Positions 32,509 to 42,236 are shown, counted from the stretch's first letter. The stretch: DNA of 64,000 bases from Sansalvadorimonas sp965243775 (GCA_965243775.1 CBDEWF010000086.1:1-64000), one strand, 5' to 3'. The notes: generated by a model not told the origin, from the letters alone. Numbers and translations are program-made.

Positions 32509-33783
32509 TTGCTTAACAGGGGCACTCTGGCCATTTGCCAGTTTTACTTTGCTGCTACTGTTACTCTGACACTTTTCTCGTGCCAGGCAGACAGTGCCAC
32601 CAGTTGCATCAGAGCAACCCGGGTTTTGGCTGGGTGGACTATCAAGCCTGACCACGTTGTTCTCATTCAGGATGACCATATCGAGGATATTCAGCCCTGG
32701 AGTCAATCCCTTGGTAAAAAATGTCTGCAGATTTCTGAAGTAAGAGGCCTTCTGGCTCCCGGCTTTGTTGATATTCATATACATGGAGCCGGAGGCCGGG
32801 ACGTGATGGACATTGAGCATGAACCGGAAACACTGAAAACCATAGGCAGGAACCTTCTTCGGGAAGGTGTTACGACCTGGCTGCCAACAACCATCAGCGC
32901 CTCCCCGGAGAAACTGACACGAATTCTTGCCCGTATCAACAAGCACACCTGCAAACAGGGTTTAGATGAAGCAAGCATTGCCGGCATTCACATGGAAGGC
33001 CCATTTATAAGCAATGAAAAACCGGGTTGTCATCCCCTCAATGCATTATTGGCAGTCAACCTTGAACTGATGGATCAATGGCAACGGGCATCTGCAAATT
33101 CTATTCGGGTTATCACCTTTGCCCCTGAGCTCGAACACAGCAGTCAGTTGATCGAATGGTGCAGAAGGCACAACATTATTGCTTCCATAGGTCATACCAA
33201 TGCCAGCGAAACTGTTACCCAGCAGGCCATAGCTGATGGTGCCATGATGGGCACTCACCTTTTCAACGGCATGTCCCAGAGTAAAAGCCGGGATGCCGGA
33301 GCAGCATTTACAATCCTCACTCACTCCCGGATTCCCTTTGAAGTCATCATGGACGGTGTTCATCTCAGCGATAATCTTGTCCGCATAGCCTGGCAACTCA
33401 GTCGGTCACACCCAGAACGCTTTGTACTGGTGTCTGATGCCATAAGCGCAAAAGGGCTTCCGGAAAAAAATGGCTATCACTGGCTGGGGGGGAACCTCCA
33501 TGTCAGGGTAGAAGGTTACAAATCCGTTCTCGCGAATAACCCTGAGACATTGGCTGGCAGTGTTCTGACCATACCCTTTGCCATTGAAACTATGCTGCGC
33601 ATAACAGGTTGCTCAATGTCTGAAGCCTTGCTGGCAGCCAGCTACAACCCTGCAAGGTCAATTAACCTTCATCATCAGATTGGTCTGCTGTCACCGGGGA
33701 TGAAAGCTGACATGGTGCTGCTCTCGGAAACACGACCACTGTCAATCAAATTGGTCTGGCACAATGGAAAACGGGTTATATAA
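32509..33783 (+). CDS. NagA-like N-acetylglucosamine-6-phosphate deacetylase with signal-like N-terminus
   Basis: 424 residues. The amidohydrolase core keeps the expected metal and catalytic residues: H-x-H in DIHIHG, Glu in HMEGPF, His in IGHTNA, HLFN and Asp in VSDAIS. The NagA similarity begins near residue 31. The preceding 30 residues include a hydrophobic run ending in LFSC (C25), resembling a lipoprotein or secretion signal. No internal Met could supply a shorter start, and the TTG at 32509 has AGGGA eight bases upstream. If exported, the substrate would not be the usual cytoplasmic sugar phosphate. Confidence 0.82.
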   Translation: MLNRGTLAICQFYFAATVTLTLFSCQADSATSCIRATRVLAGWTIKPDHVVLIQDDHIEDIQPWSQSLGKKCLQISEVRGLLAPGFVDIHIHGAGGRDVMDIEHEPETLKTIGRNLLREGVTTWLPTTISASPEKLTRILARINKHTCKQGLDEASIAGIHMEGPFISNEKPGCHPLNALLAVNLELMDQWQRASANSIRVITFAPELEHSSQLIEWCRRHNIIASIGHTNASETVTQQAIADGAMMGTHLFNGMSQSKSRDAGAAFTILTHSRIPFEVIMDGVHLSDNLVRIAWQLSRSHPERFVLVSDAISAKGLPEKNGYHWLGGNLHVRVEGYKSVLANNPETLAGSVLTIPFAIETMLRITGCSMSEALLAASYNPARSINLHHQIGLLSPGMKADMVLLSETRPLSIKLVWHNGKRVI

Positions 33784-33875
33784 ATATAATTTCCCGCAAT
33801 AAATTGCACAAAATACCTATCAGCAGGTAATATGCCCTCGAGTTCGCCATAACCGGATATTTCCAGGGATAAGGC

Positions 33876-34052
33876 ATGTACCTTCACCGGTTAGTTCTTC
33901 TTTTGGTCATAGGTATTTATCTGTTTTCTCCCGCCATCCTGGAGTGGTGGGTTGATACGCCCGAAAGCTGGTATCGCCCCTGGCTGCTCTGGCTGATCCT
34001 GATTGTCTGCGCTTATCTGCTGCAGCCCCGGAGCAACCACCATGAGCCTTGA
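33876..34052 (+). CDS. cbrX: Small membrane protein CbrX
   Basis: 58 residues with two hydrophobic helices (6-24 and 38-52) and Trp-rich loops (EWWVDTPESWYRPWLLW). AGGGA precedes the ATG by seven bases. It overlaps the cbrA start by 11 bases, the arrangement I recall for Pseudomonas cbrX. Its role in CbrAB signalling is not settled; translational coupling to cbrA is likely. Confidence 0.8.
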   Translation: MYLHRLVLLLVIGIYLFSPAILEWWVDTPESWYRPWLLWLILIVCAYLLQPRSNHHEP

Positions 34053-36996
34053 ACTCAGCTACCTGGCCAGCTTCAGTGTTGCCTATCTTTTGCTCCTGTT
34101 TGGCGCAGCCTGGCTGACAGACAAAGGTTGGATTCCCAGAAGCGTGACCAGCCACCCCTTGGTCTACATCTTCTCCTTGGGGGTTTATACCAGTGCCTGG
34201 GCTTTTTACGGGGCAGTGGGTATGGCCCATAAATATGGCTTCGTGTTTCTGGCTTACTACTTGGGCATCTGTGGAACCTTTCTGCTAGCTCCGGTACTTC
34301 TCTCTCCGCTTCTAAGAATAACCAGAGATTACCAGCTCAGCTCTCTGGCCGACCTGTTTGCCTTCCGTTTCCGTAGTTCCTGGGCAGGAACTTTGACGAC
34401 CATTATCATGCTTCTGGCTTTGCTGCCTTTGGTCGCCATGCAGATTCAGGCCGTGGCTGATTCGATCCATATTCTATCCGGGGAAAGCTCACAGGAAGAA
34501 CTGGCCTTTGGCTTTTGCATCCTGATTATTCTATTCACCATGGCATTCGGCACACGCCGTATATCCAGTCATGAGAAACATCATGGTCTGGTAGTCTCCA
34601 TAGCCATTGAGTCTGCCGTCAAACTGATTGCCATGCTGGTTGTGGGGAGCGTTATTCTGTTTCAGGTGTTTAATGGTCCCCAGGGACTGCAGGAGTGGCT
34701 AACCAACCAGAAGGAGCCACTGGAAACATTGAGAAGAACCATGGACGATGGTCCATGGCGCACCATGCTGCTGATTTTCTTTGCTGCTGCCATAGTCATG
34801 CCCGATATGTTCCATATGGCATTTACTGAAAACCAGAAGCCTCGGAACCTGAAAACTGCCAGCTGGGGGTTTCCCCTCTATCTGTTGCTGATGAGTCTGC
34901 CGATTCCCCTGCTGCTCTGGGGCGGACTGAAACTGCAGATCGACACCTCACCGGAATATTATGTTCTGGGCCTGGGGCTGGAAATTGGTCTTCCCTGGCT
35001 GTCCATGTTGACTTACCTGGGTGCCATGTCTGCCGCCAGTGGTTTGATTATTGTGACCACCCTAGCGCTGTCAGCCATGGTGGTCAACCATCTGATTCTG
35101 CCTGTATTTCAGCCCAGTACCAACGTGAACATATATCGCTGGCTCAGCTGGACCAAACGTGGCCTGATTGCGGCAATGATTCTGGCCAGTTATGGCTTTT
35201 ACCGACTGCTCTCAGTGGAACAGAGCCTGGCCCCACTGGTTATCGTGGCCTTTGTAGCCTGCCTTCAATTCATGCCAGGCGTCCTGTCAACGCTTTACTG
35301 GCCCTATGCCAGCCGCTTTGGCTTCTGTGCCGGTCTGGTTGCCGGCTCCTCTATCTGGTTTGTAACCATGTTCCTCCCTCTGGTTAGCGGAGCGGACTCA
35401 CTGACGTTTTGGGGTTACTCCCTGCCACTGAAACAGCCCGCCTGGCACTGGACAGCACTCATCTCTCTCACAACCAACGCCTTTACACTTCTTTTCGTCA
35501 GCCTGATAACGAAGCTGCCAGCAGAAGAGCGTCATTCAGCAGAAATCTGTTCTATTCAGTCTCTGGGTCGTCCTGCCCGAAAAATCCTGAAAGCGACATC
35601 TCCAAAAGAGTTTCTGGAAAAACTGACTACCCCTTTGGGAGTCTATACCGCCCAGCGTGAAGTATCTCAGGCACTGTATGATCTGGGCATGTCTCTGGAT
35701 GAAACCCGGCCTTATGCACTTCGTCGTCTGCGAGACCGGATTGAAGCCAATCTTTCTGGCTTGATGGGGCCCAGTATTGCCAGAGATATTATCAATCGCT
35801 ATCTGCCCTATGAGCATCAGAGTACTGGCCTCGCCGATCTTAACTATGTTGAAAATCAGGTGGAAGATTACCAGCACCGCCTGACCGGTCTTGCCAGGGA
35901 ACTGGACAACCTGCGCCGTTACCACAGACAAACACTGCAGCACCTGCCTATGGCCATCTGCTCTTTAGGAGAGGATGGTGAGGTGATGATGTGGAACCAG
36001 GCCATGGAGAACGCTACAGGTATTCCTGCAAAAACAACGGTGGGTTCTTATCTGAGCAGCCTGAGATCTCCCTGGCGTGAAATGCTCAGTGACTTCGAAA
36101 GCGACAATACCCGGGCTCGAGAAAAGCGACAGGTCACAGTCAATGGTCAGCAACGCTGGTTCAACCTTCATAAAGCCCGCCTTGAAGGTGGTGGCGGCAC
36201 AGTGGTTATGCTGGAGGATCTGACCGAGTCTCTGCTGCTGGAACAGAAGTTGATTCATAGTGAGCGCCTAGCATCCATTGGTCAACTGGCAGCTGGCGTA
36301 GCCCATGAAATTGGTAACCCGGTAACAGGGGTGGATTGCCTGGCTCAGGAACTGAGGAGTTACTCCTCAGAAGAAGATACCCGGGAAATTGCCAGTCAGA
36401 TTCTTGAGCAGACCAAACGCATTGGTAAAATCCTGCATTCCCTGATCAGCTTTGCCCATTCGGGACAGTCCAGTGAACAGATAACCATTGAGCCGGTCAG
36501 TCTTTATCGCTGCATTAATGAAGCCATAGCCCTGCTGTCACTGCACCAGGACAACCGCGGCATCCGCTTTATTAATAACTGTCACAAGGATTATCGGGTT
36601 TCCGGAGACAGTCAGAAGCTGACCCAGGTAATGATTAACCTGCTAAGTAACGCCCGTGACGCCTCACCAGACAATGCTGTTGTCACTGCCAACACTATTC
36701 CCTGGGAGCACTCCATCACGATAGAGATCACAGACCAGGGCTGCGGTATTTCCGAAGATAATCAGAAGCGCCTGTTTGAACCTTTCTTTACTACAAAAAG
36801 TGCAGGTGAAGGCACCGGGCTTGGCCTGGCACTTGTGTACAGTATTATCGAAGAACATTTTGGTACAATATCCGTGCGCTCTCCTGTCAACGAGGAGAGG
36901 CCGGGTGGCACATGCATCAGCATAAGTCTACCTAGACATATGGCTGAACTTAGTATCGATACTCTGCCGGAAACTGAGGGGGTTGTGGCAGGGTAG
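34042..36996 (+). CDS. cbrA: Sensor histidine kinase CbrA
   Basis: 984 residues. The N-terminal half is a sodium:solute symporter (SSS) domain of about 13 helices (1-500), followed by a STAC-like linker, a PAS domain (approximately 640-700), a dimerisation domain with H755 (AHEIGNP) and a HATPase domain (NLLSNARD, DQGCGIS, GTGLGLALVYS). In Pseudomonas CbrA transports histidine and controls carbon and nitrogen use through CbrB. The ATG at 34042 lies inside cbrX; the longer frame from 34003 is rejected. Confidence 0.95.
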   Translation: MSLELSYLASFSVAYLLLLFGAAWLTDKGWIPRSVTSHPLVYIFSLGVYTSAWAFYGAVGMAHKYGFVFLAYYLGICGTFLLAPVLLSPLLRITRDYQLSSLADLFAFRFRSSWAGTLTTIIMLLALLPLVAMQIQAVADSIHILSGESSQEELAFGFCILIILFTMAFGTRRISSHEKHHGLVVSIAIESAVKLIAMLVVGSVILFQVFNGPQGLQEWLTNQKEPLETLRRTMDDGPWRTMLLIFFAAAIVMPDMFHMAFTENQKPRNLKTASWGFPLYLLLMSLPIPLLLWGGLKLQIDTSPEYYVLGLGLEIGLPWLSMLTYLGAMSAASGLIIVTTLALSAMVVNHLILPVFQPSTNVNIYRWLSWTKRGLIAAMILASYGFYRLLSVEQSLAPLVIVAFVACLQFMPGVLSTLYWPYASRFGFCAGLVAGSSIWFVTMFLPLVSGADSLTFWGYSLPLKQPAWHWTALISLTTNAFTLLFVSLITKLPAEERHSAEICSIQSLGRPARKILKATSPKEFLEKLTTPLGVYTAQREVSQALYDLGMSLDETRPYALRRLRDRIEANLSGLMGPSIARDIINRYLPYEHQSTGLADLNYVENQVEDYQHRLTGLARELDNLRRYHRQTLQHLPMAICSLGEDGEVMMWNQAMENATGIPAKTTVGSYLSSLRSPWREMLSDFESDNTRAREKRQVTVNGQQRWFNLHKARLEGGGGTVVMLEDLTESLLLEQKLIHSERLASIGQLAAGVAHEIGNPVTGVDCLAQELRSYSSEEDTREIASQILEQTKRIGKILHSLISFAHSGQSSEQITIEPVSLYRCINEAIALLSLHQDNRGIRFINNCHKDYRVSGDSQKLTQVMINLLSNARDASPDNAVVTANTIPWEHSITIEITDQGCGISEDNQKRLFEPFFTTKSAGEGTGLGLALVYSIIEEHFGTISVRSPVNEERPGGTCISISLPRHMAELSIDTLPETEGVVAG

Positions 36997-37026
36997 AAGT
37001 TATGGATGGATATAGCTGGGGGAGCT

Positions 37027-38433
37027 ATGAGCCAGGGAAATATATTGATCGTTGAAGATGAGCCTGTTATTCGTTCATCTCTGCGACGCCTTCTGGTCAG
37101 AAATGATTACCTGGTCACTGAGGCAGAATCTGTTGAAGATGCCTGCCGGCACTCGCTGGAAAGCTTCGACCTGATTATTTCTGATCTGCGCCTTCCCGGG
37201 GAACCGGGAACCGGGATGATTGAACGGAGCAAATACACGCCGGTTTTGATCATGACCAGTTATGCCAGCCTTCGTTCAGCGGTCGATTCCATGAAAATGG
37301 GTGCTGTTGACTATATTGCCAAACCATTTGACCATGAAAACATGCTCTGCTCAGTCGCCGATATTATTGGCCGTAAAAGCGAGCAGCCGGAACCCGTTCA
37401 ACAAAACCAAAGTAAGCTTCCCACTGAATCTTCTCAGACAACCGCAGGTATGATTGGACAGTGTTCTGCAATGAAAACCCTGTTCAACCGTATCGACCGC
37501 GTAGCCCCCACTGAAGCCACCGTACTGATTCTCGGAGAATCCGGCACTGGTAAAGAGCTGGTAGCGAAAGCTCTCCATAATGCCAGCCGGCGTAAAGAGA
37601 AACCGATGATATCAGTAAACTGCGCAGCTATTCCTGAAACTCTAATTGAGTCTGAGCTGTTTGGCCATGAAAAAGGAGCCTTCACCGGCGCTACCACAAC
37701 CCGTAATGGTCTTGTTGAAGCCGCTGATGGCGGCACTCTGTTTCTTGATGAGATTGGAGAACTTCCCCTCGAAGCTCAGGCCCGTCTTCTTCGTGTGCTG
37801 CAGGAAGGTGAGATAAGAAGAGTGGGTTCCGTTGAGTCCCGCAAGGTCAATGTTCGACTTATCGCCGCCACCCACAGAAAACTAAAACAGATGGCCAGTG
37901 AAGGGGGCTTTCGTGAAGACCTCTATTACCGCCTGAACGTTGTTGAACTTCAGCTTCCACCCCTGAGAGAACGTGGGCAGGACATCACACTTCTTGCCGA
38001 AGCTCTGCTGGAAAAAACAGTTACCCGTATGGAAACCAGCAATATGCTGCTGTCACCAGAAGCTCTTGTCGCCATCAGCCGACACCTCTGGCCTGGCAAT
38101 GTCCGGGAACTGGAAAACGCTATCGAAAGGGCCGTGATTCTCAGTGAAGACGATATGATCACTCCTGAGCTGCTGGGCCTGGATGAGAATGTTATCCAGT
38201 CACAGCCTCAATCCAGATCCAACACAGCCAAATCCAAAACAACAATCAGTCAGTCCGATCAGGATATCAACGAAGAAGATCTGTCACTGGAAGATTATTT
38301 CCAGCGCTTTGTTCTGGAGCACCAGGAGTATATGAACGAAACCCAGCTGGCAAAAAAACTGGGCATCAGTAGAAAGTGTCTTTGGGAGCGCAGAAAGCGT
38401 TTGGGTATCCCCAGAAAAGAAACAGTTACCTAA
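37027..38433 (+). CDS. cbrB: Sigma-54-dependent response regulator CbrB
   Basis: 468 residues. The receiver domain has D53 (IISDLRL) and K in YIAKPFD. The AAA+ domain has Walker A GESGTGKE (170-177), the sigma-54 contact loop GAFTGA (217-222) and Walker B GGTLFLDEIGEL. A Fis-type helix-turn-helix lies at the C-terminus (TQLAKKLGISRKCLWERR). Phosphorylated by CbrA, it opens sigma-54 promoters. An in-frame ATG at 37006 is possible, but homology begins at 37027. In Pseudomonas the main target is the sRNA gene crcZ just downstream; I find no such gene here. Confidence 0.95.
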   Translation: MSQGNILIVEDEPVIRSSLRRLLVRNDYLVTEAESVEDACRHSLESFDLIISDLRLPGEPGTGMIERSKYTPVLIMTSYASLRSAVDSMKMGAVDYIAKPFDHENMLCSVADIIGRKSEQPEPVQQNQSKLPTESSQTTAGMIGQCSAMKTLFNRIDRVAPTEATVLILGESGTGKELVAKALHNASRRKEKPMISVNCAAIPETLIESELFGHEKGAFTGATTTRNGLVEAADGGTLFLDEIGELPLEAQARLLRVLQEGEIRRVGSVESRKVNVRLIAATHRKLKQMASEGGFREDLYYRLNVVELQLPPLRERGQDITLLAEALLEKTVTRMETSNMLLSPEALVAISRHLWPGNVRELENAIERAVILSEDDMITPELLGLDENVIQSQPQSRSNTAKSKTTISQSDQDINEEDLSLEDYFQRFVLEHQEYMNETQLAKKLGISRKCLWERRKRLGIPRKETVT

Positions 38434-38506
38434 AGCGATAAGCAGCAACCCGGTAAGTTCTTCTACAATAAATTTAATTAGAAGAATATGACTGGGGATT
38501 ATTACC

Positions 38507-39259
38507 GTGTTTTGTGCTCAGGGATGTACTCAGGGATATACAAAAAAGAGTGTCAGCCGTCTTTTTATATTGCTGTTGTTATCAAGCCTGTTTCCGATTA
38601 TGACAGAAGCTGCTGATCCATTTGCCGGCCAGACAGATGATATCTGTGAAATGCGTCGTATGGATCGCCAGCACTCCATTAACAGAGACCCTGAGCTGGA
38701 GCTTCTTGTTCCCTTGCGCAAAAGCAGTGATGCCAACTGTTTCAGCCCCGCCGAGAATCTTTACTTTGCCAGTCTGATGGCTGCTCAGGAAAAGCTGGGA
38801 CAGAATGCCGGCTGGTATGAAACCCTTGGCATGCAGAACAAAGAAAAAGCCAAACTGGCCTGTGATGTTATGGGCTATGGAAGCACACCACTGAACCTGT
38901 CTTTGGAGGATTGCATCGAAGCCCGTTATTCGGAGATGATGCAACCCTATAACGATGAATACCGCGATGAATCAGCTGTCTACATCGGCAAACGTAACCG
39001 CCTTGGTGAAGAGCTGGTGCAGCAGTGTGTCACTGCGTTTTATCAAAATCTTCCTCAGCTGCCACGGCAGATTCAGTTTCCTCTGGCTTATTATGATCGC
39101 CGCCTGCACTCCTACCCTGACTGGTACGTCCAAAATCGTATGGATGATAATGAATGGCTGGCAGATATGCAGAACACCATGGCCAGCCAGGTGATCAAGG
39201 ATGCCCTGCATGTGCAGTGCCCCGGGGATATGATCTGGTGGCTTTACCTCTCAACCTGA
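38507..39259 (+). CDS. Exported protein of unknown function
   Basis: 250 residues, starting at a GTG with GGGG about ten bases upstream. Residues 17-36 form a signal peptide (SRLFILLLLSSLFPIMTEA). The mature part is rich in Tyr, Trp and Met and has at least five Cys residues that could pair as disulphides. I recognise no family. It occupies the cbrB-pcnB gap where Pseudomonas has the crcZ sRNA, and it may be transcribed with cbrB. Confidence 0.65.
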   Translation: MFCAQGCTQGYTKKSVSRLFILLLLSSLFPIMTEAADPFAGQTDDICEMRRMDRQHSINRDPELELLVPLRKSSDANCFSPAENLYFASLMAAQEKLGQNAGWYETLGMQNKEKAKLACDVMGYGSTPLNLSLEDCIEARYSEMMQPYNDEYRDESAVYIGKRNRLGEELVQQCVTAFYQNLPQLPRQIQFPLAYYDRRLHSYPDWYVQNRMDDNEWLADMQNTMASQVIKDALHVQCPGDMIWWLYLST

Positions 39260-39395
39260 TTGTCTCCAGCATCACTACCGACCACCCTGACTCATCAGTT
39301 ATTATCCAAACGGCTTGTCAGGTGGTAATATGTCGGTTTTATTTCGGCAGCGAACATTTTTTGTTCATGGCAGTACTTAGAGAATTTGGCAGATC

Positions 39396-40784
39396 ATGAC
39401 CGGCAGGCGTAAAGGACTTATCGGATACCTGTCCAGGCTTTTCACTCCAGGTTCAAAACCTGAACAAAAGCCGGTTCGCAAGATTATCCCCCGTGACGAA
39501 CATCCCATTTCACGCAGAGACATCAGTGATAGTGCCCTGAAGGTACTGCACCGTCTGCGCAGTCAGGGGCATGAGGCTTATCTGGTGGGGGGCTGTATCC
39601 GTGATCTTCTGCTGGGTCTGCACCCAAAAGACTTTGATGTAGCCACCAGTGCATCCCCGGAAGAAGTCCGTTCCCTGTTCCGAAATTCACGCATTATCGG
39701 CCGTCGGTTCAAGCTGATTCATGTTGTCTTTGGGCGCGAGGTCATTGAAGTGGCCACCTTCCGTGCCAGCCATGATGCCGACAATGATGACCATCACCGG
39801 GACAAGTCCCACCACTCTGATTCCGGAAGAATTCTCAGGGATAATGTCTACGGTTCCCTGGAAGACGATGCTATTCGCCGTGACTTCACTATCAATGCCC
39901 TTTACTACACTACGGAAGATTTCTCCATCCATGACTTTTGTAATGGTCAAAGAGATATTGATCAGAAGGTTATTCGTCTGATCGGTGACCCGATCCGTCG
40001 CTACCACGAAGATCCAGTACGAATGCTCAGGGCTGTTCGTTTTGCAGCCAAACTGGATTTCACCATCGAAGAGTCAACTGCAGCTCCCATCAGGGAACTC
40101 GGCAACCTGCTTAGTGATATACCCTCTGCCCGCCTGTTTGATGAAAGCCTGAAGCTGTTTTTGTCAAGCCACGGTAGAAAAACTCTGCAGCTTCTGCAGG
40201 ATTATGACCTGTTTGCCACACTGTTCCCATCAGCGGCTTCCGCTCTGGAACTGGATGAAAAGAACAGCCTGCTGCTGAACCTGGCTCTTGATAGTACCGA
40301 TGACCGTATTCGCAGGGATCGCCCTGTTACACCGGCTTTCTTCTACGCGGCTCTACTATGGCCATCTATGCGGGCCATGGCTGAAGATATTCGCAGCCAG
40401 GGGGTTCCTCCTGTACCAGCCATGCAGCAGGCGTCTATGCAGGTGATCGCCAACCAATGTACCCACACAGCCATTCCCAAACGCTTTACTATTCCCATGC
40501 GGGAAATCTGGGATTTTCAGGCACGCCTGGAACGTCGCCAGCCCAAACGGCTTGAAGAGCTGGCTGCTCATCCGCGTTTCCGTGCCGCGTATGATTTCCT
40601 GTTGCTCAGGGAAGCATCTGGAGAAGATCTGAACGGTGCCGGACAATGGTGGACAGAATACCAGCAGGCTCACCCGGAAAACCGTCAGACTATGGCCAAC
40701 CGTCATGCTGAAGCCAACCCAACAGAGAAACGCAGACGTCGTCGCAGACCACGTCGTCGAAAACTTTCCAGTAACCAGCACTAG
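39396..40784 (+). CDS. pcnB: Poly(A) polymerase I
   Basis: 462 residues. A class II nucleotidyltransferase with GGCIRDLLLGLHPKDFDVAT (the G-G and D-x-D metal site) and the RRDFTINAL and RYHEDPVRMLRAVRFA motifs. The strongly basic C-terminus (KRRRRRRPRRRK) binds RNA. It adds 3' A tails that promote mRNA and sRNA decay. The Arg after GGC-I and the tail argue for polymerase over CCA-adding enzyme. Its TAG stop lies inside the inverted repeat of a small palindromic element. Confidence 0.93.
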   Translation: MTGRRKGLIGYLSRLFTPGSKPEQKPVRKIIPRDEHPISRRDISDSALKVLHRLRSQGHEAYLVGGCIRDLLLGLHPKDFDVATSASPEEVRSLFRNSRIIGRRFKLIHVVFGREVIEVATFRASHDADNDDHHRDKSHHSDSGRILRDNVYGSLEDDAIRRDFTINALYYTTEDFSIHDFCNGQRDIDQKVIRLIGDPIRRYHEDPVRMLRAVRFAAKLDFTIEESTAAPIRELGNLLSDIPSARLFDESLKLFLSSHGRKTLQLLQDYDLFATLFPSAASALELDEKNSLLLNLALDSTDDRIRRDRPVTPAFFYAALLWPSMRAMAEDIRSQGVPPVPAMQQASMQVIANQCTHTAIPKRFTIPMREIWDFQARLERRQPKRLEELAAHPRFRAAYDFLLLREASGEDLNGAGQWWTEYQQAHPENRQTMANRHAEANPTEKRRRRRRPRRRKLSSNQH

Positions 40785-40936
40785 TACATGATTTCTATGA
40801 GCCTGACCTGTGCCAGGTGTAACTTGCTGTTTTCCGCGCCCATGGGCAGTCCCTGCCCAACGGCGCTAGTCGGCCACCCATGGCCTTTGGAAACATCAAG
40901 CCACCACCCGCCAGAATGTGTGAAATGATGTACTAG
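40781..40936. repeat. 156-base element with 15-base terminal inverted repeats
   Basis: CTAGTACATGATTTC (40781-40795) is mirrored by GAAATGATGTACTAG (40922-40936) with one mismatch. Inside are two short hairpins, ACCTG/CAGGT and GGGCAG/CTGCCC. The size and termini resemble a MITE, a non-autonomous transposon-derived repeat. The left end supplies the stop codon of pcnB. No target duplication is evident. Confidence 0.6.
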
Positions 40937-41008
40937 GAGCCCGATACTCAAGTCACAGCCAGACTATGACTTGTTCGATTTCCCACTGAATTAACCAGGT
41001 AGTTATTC

Positions 41009-41551
41009 ATGTCTGTCACTGCATATATAGGACTGGGCAGCAACCTTGAAAACCCAAGACAGCAGGTAATTACGGCCGTTGAAGAGATTGCCGGAATGTC
41101 AGAGACCAGTCTGATTAGTACCTCTCGCCTCTACCAGAGTGAACCGGTTGGCCCGGGTGAGCAGGAGGACTATATCAATGGGGTTGTCGCAATACAGACA
41201 GAACTTTCCTCTCTGGAGCTTCTGGATCACCTCCAGGCTATAGAGAGTGCCCATGCCCGCAAGCGTATTATTCGCTGGGGCGCCCGTACTCTTGACCTTG
41301 ATATTCTGCTCTATGGTGAACAGATTATAGAAAATGAACGCCTGACCGTGCCTCACAAAGAGATGCACTGGCGTAATTTTGTACTGAAACCCCTTTCCGA
41401 TATCTGCCCTGATCTTATTCTTCCCACTGGACAAAACCTGCAAAAGCTTTTACAAAAAAGTGGGGAACAAGGTCTTTCTGTCATTGGTCAGATACCATTG
41501 CCGCAGACAGCCTGGCTCCTGACCATAACGACAACAACAAGGTTGGTCTGA
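41009..41551 (+). CDS. folK: 6-hydroxymethyl-dihydropterin pyrophosphokinase
   Basis: 180 residues. The HPPK fold has YIGLGSNLENP at the start and RWGARTLDLDILLYG as the ATP/pterin motif (Ala in place of the usual Pro before Arg). It activates the pterin for folate synthesis. AGGTAG precedes the ATG. The downstream kinase gene begins one base after the folK stop, and the pan genes follow: a cofactor cluster conserved with Pseudomonas. Confidence 0.94.
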   Translation: MSVTAYIGLGSNLENPRQQVITAVEEIAGMSETSLISTSRLYQSEPVGPGEQEDYINGVVAIQTELSSLELLDHLQAIESAHARKRIIRWGARTLDLDILLYGEQIIENERLTVPHKEMHWRNFVLKPLSDICPDLILPTGQNLQKLLQKSGEQGLSVIGQIPLPQTAWLLTITTTTRLV

Positions 41552-41552
41552 G

Positions 41553-42236
41553 ATGGAAGCAACAAGGCAGCCTCGTCCGCTACTGGCAGATGATTTTCCC
41601 CAGTTTATTGCCGTCGAAGGACCTATTGGCGTAGGGAAAACGACACTGGCAAGGCGGCTGGCCAGAACCTTTAACTATAACGCAGTCCTTGAAGAGCCTC
41701 CCCGAGAAAACCCGTTTCTGGAAAAGTTTTACCGCCACCCACGCCAGGCTGCCCTGGCCACCCAGCTTCACTTTCTGTTCCAGCGAGCTGCACAGCTGCA
41801 AACCATTGTTCAGGGCGACATGTTTGAGCCGGTCAGGGTGTCGGATTTCTGCATGGACAAGGATCGCCTGTTTGCCGAAATGTACCTGGATAACCATGAA
41901 CTGCAACTGTATGAACGCGCATGGGATATGCAGACCAAAGATCTTCCCCATCCGGATCTGGTCATCTATCTTCAGGCTCCGGTTGATGTACTTAAAGATC
42001 GTATCCGGGAAAGGGGAATAGAGGCAGAAAGGTTAATCGGCAATGGCTACCTTAAACGCTTGAACGAAGCCTACGCAGAATTTTTTCACTACTATGAGGC
42101 CTCTCCTCTTCTGATTGTCAATGCTGCTGATATTGACCTTGTCCATAACGAACAGGATTACCGCCAGCTGGTTGAAGAAATCATGTATTGCAGAAAAGGC
42201 CGACACTACTTCAACCCAAAACCTTCAGAGTTTTAG
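41553..42236 (+). CDS. Deoxynucleoside kinase family protein
   Basis: 227 residues. P-loop VEGPIGVGKTTLARRL, then EEPPRENPFLEKFY, the DRLFAEMY catalytic region and the lid Arg-rich RIRERGIEAE. It fits deoxyguanosine/deoxyadenosine-type kinases that phosphorylate salvaged deoxynucleosides. It is coupled to folK (one-base gap). Such a kinase between folK and panB is frequent in gammaproteobacteria; its true substrate is not known from sequence. Confidence 0.88.
   Translation: MEATRQPRPLLADDFPQFIAVEGPIGVGKTTLARRLARTFNYNAVLEEPPRENPFLEKFYRHPRQAALATQLHFLFQRAAQLQTIVQGDMFEPVRVSDFCMDKDRLFAEMYLDNHELQLYERAWDMQTKDLPHPDLVIYLQAPVDVLKDRIRERGIEAERLIGNGYLKRLNEAYAEFFHYYEASPLLIVNAADIDLVHNEQDYRQLVEEIMYCRKGRHYFNPKPSEF

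Noticed and set aside
39260..39395. crcZ-like sRNA between cbrB and pcnB
   Set aside because: No sigma-54 promoter or repeated AAYAAYAA motif, and the space is too short for a CrcZ of about 400 bases.
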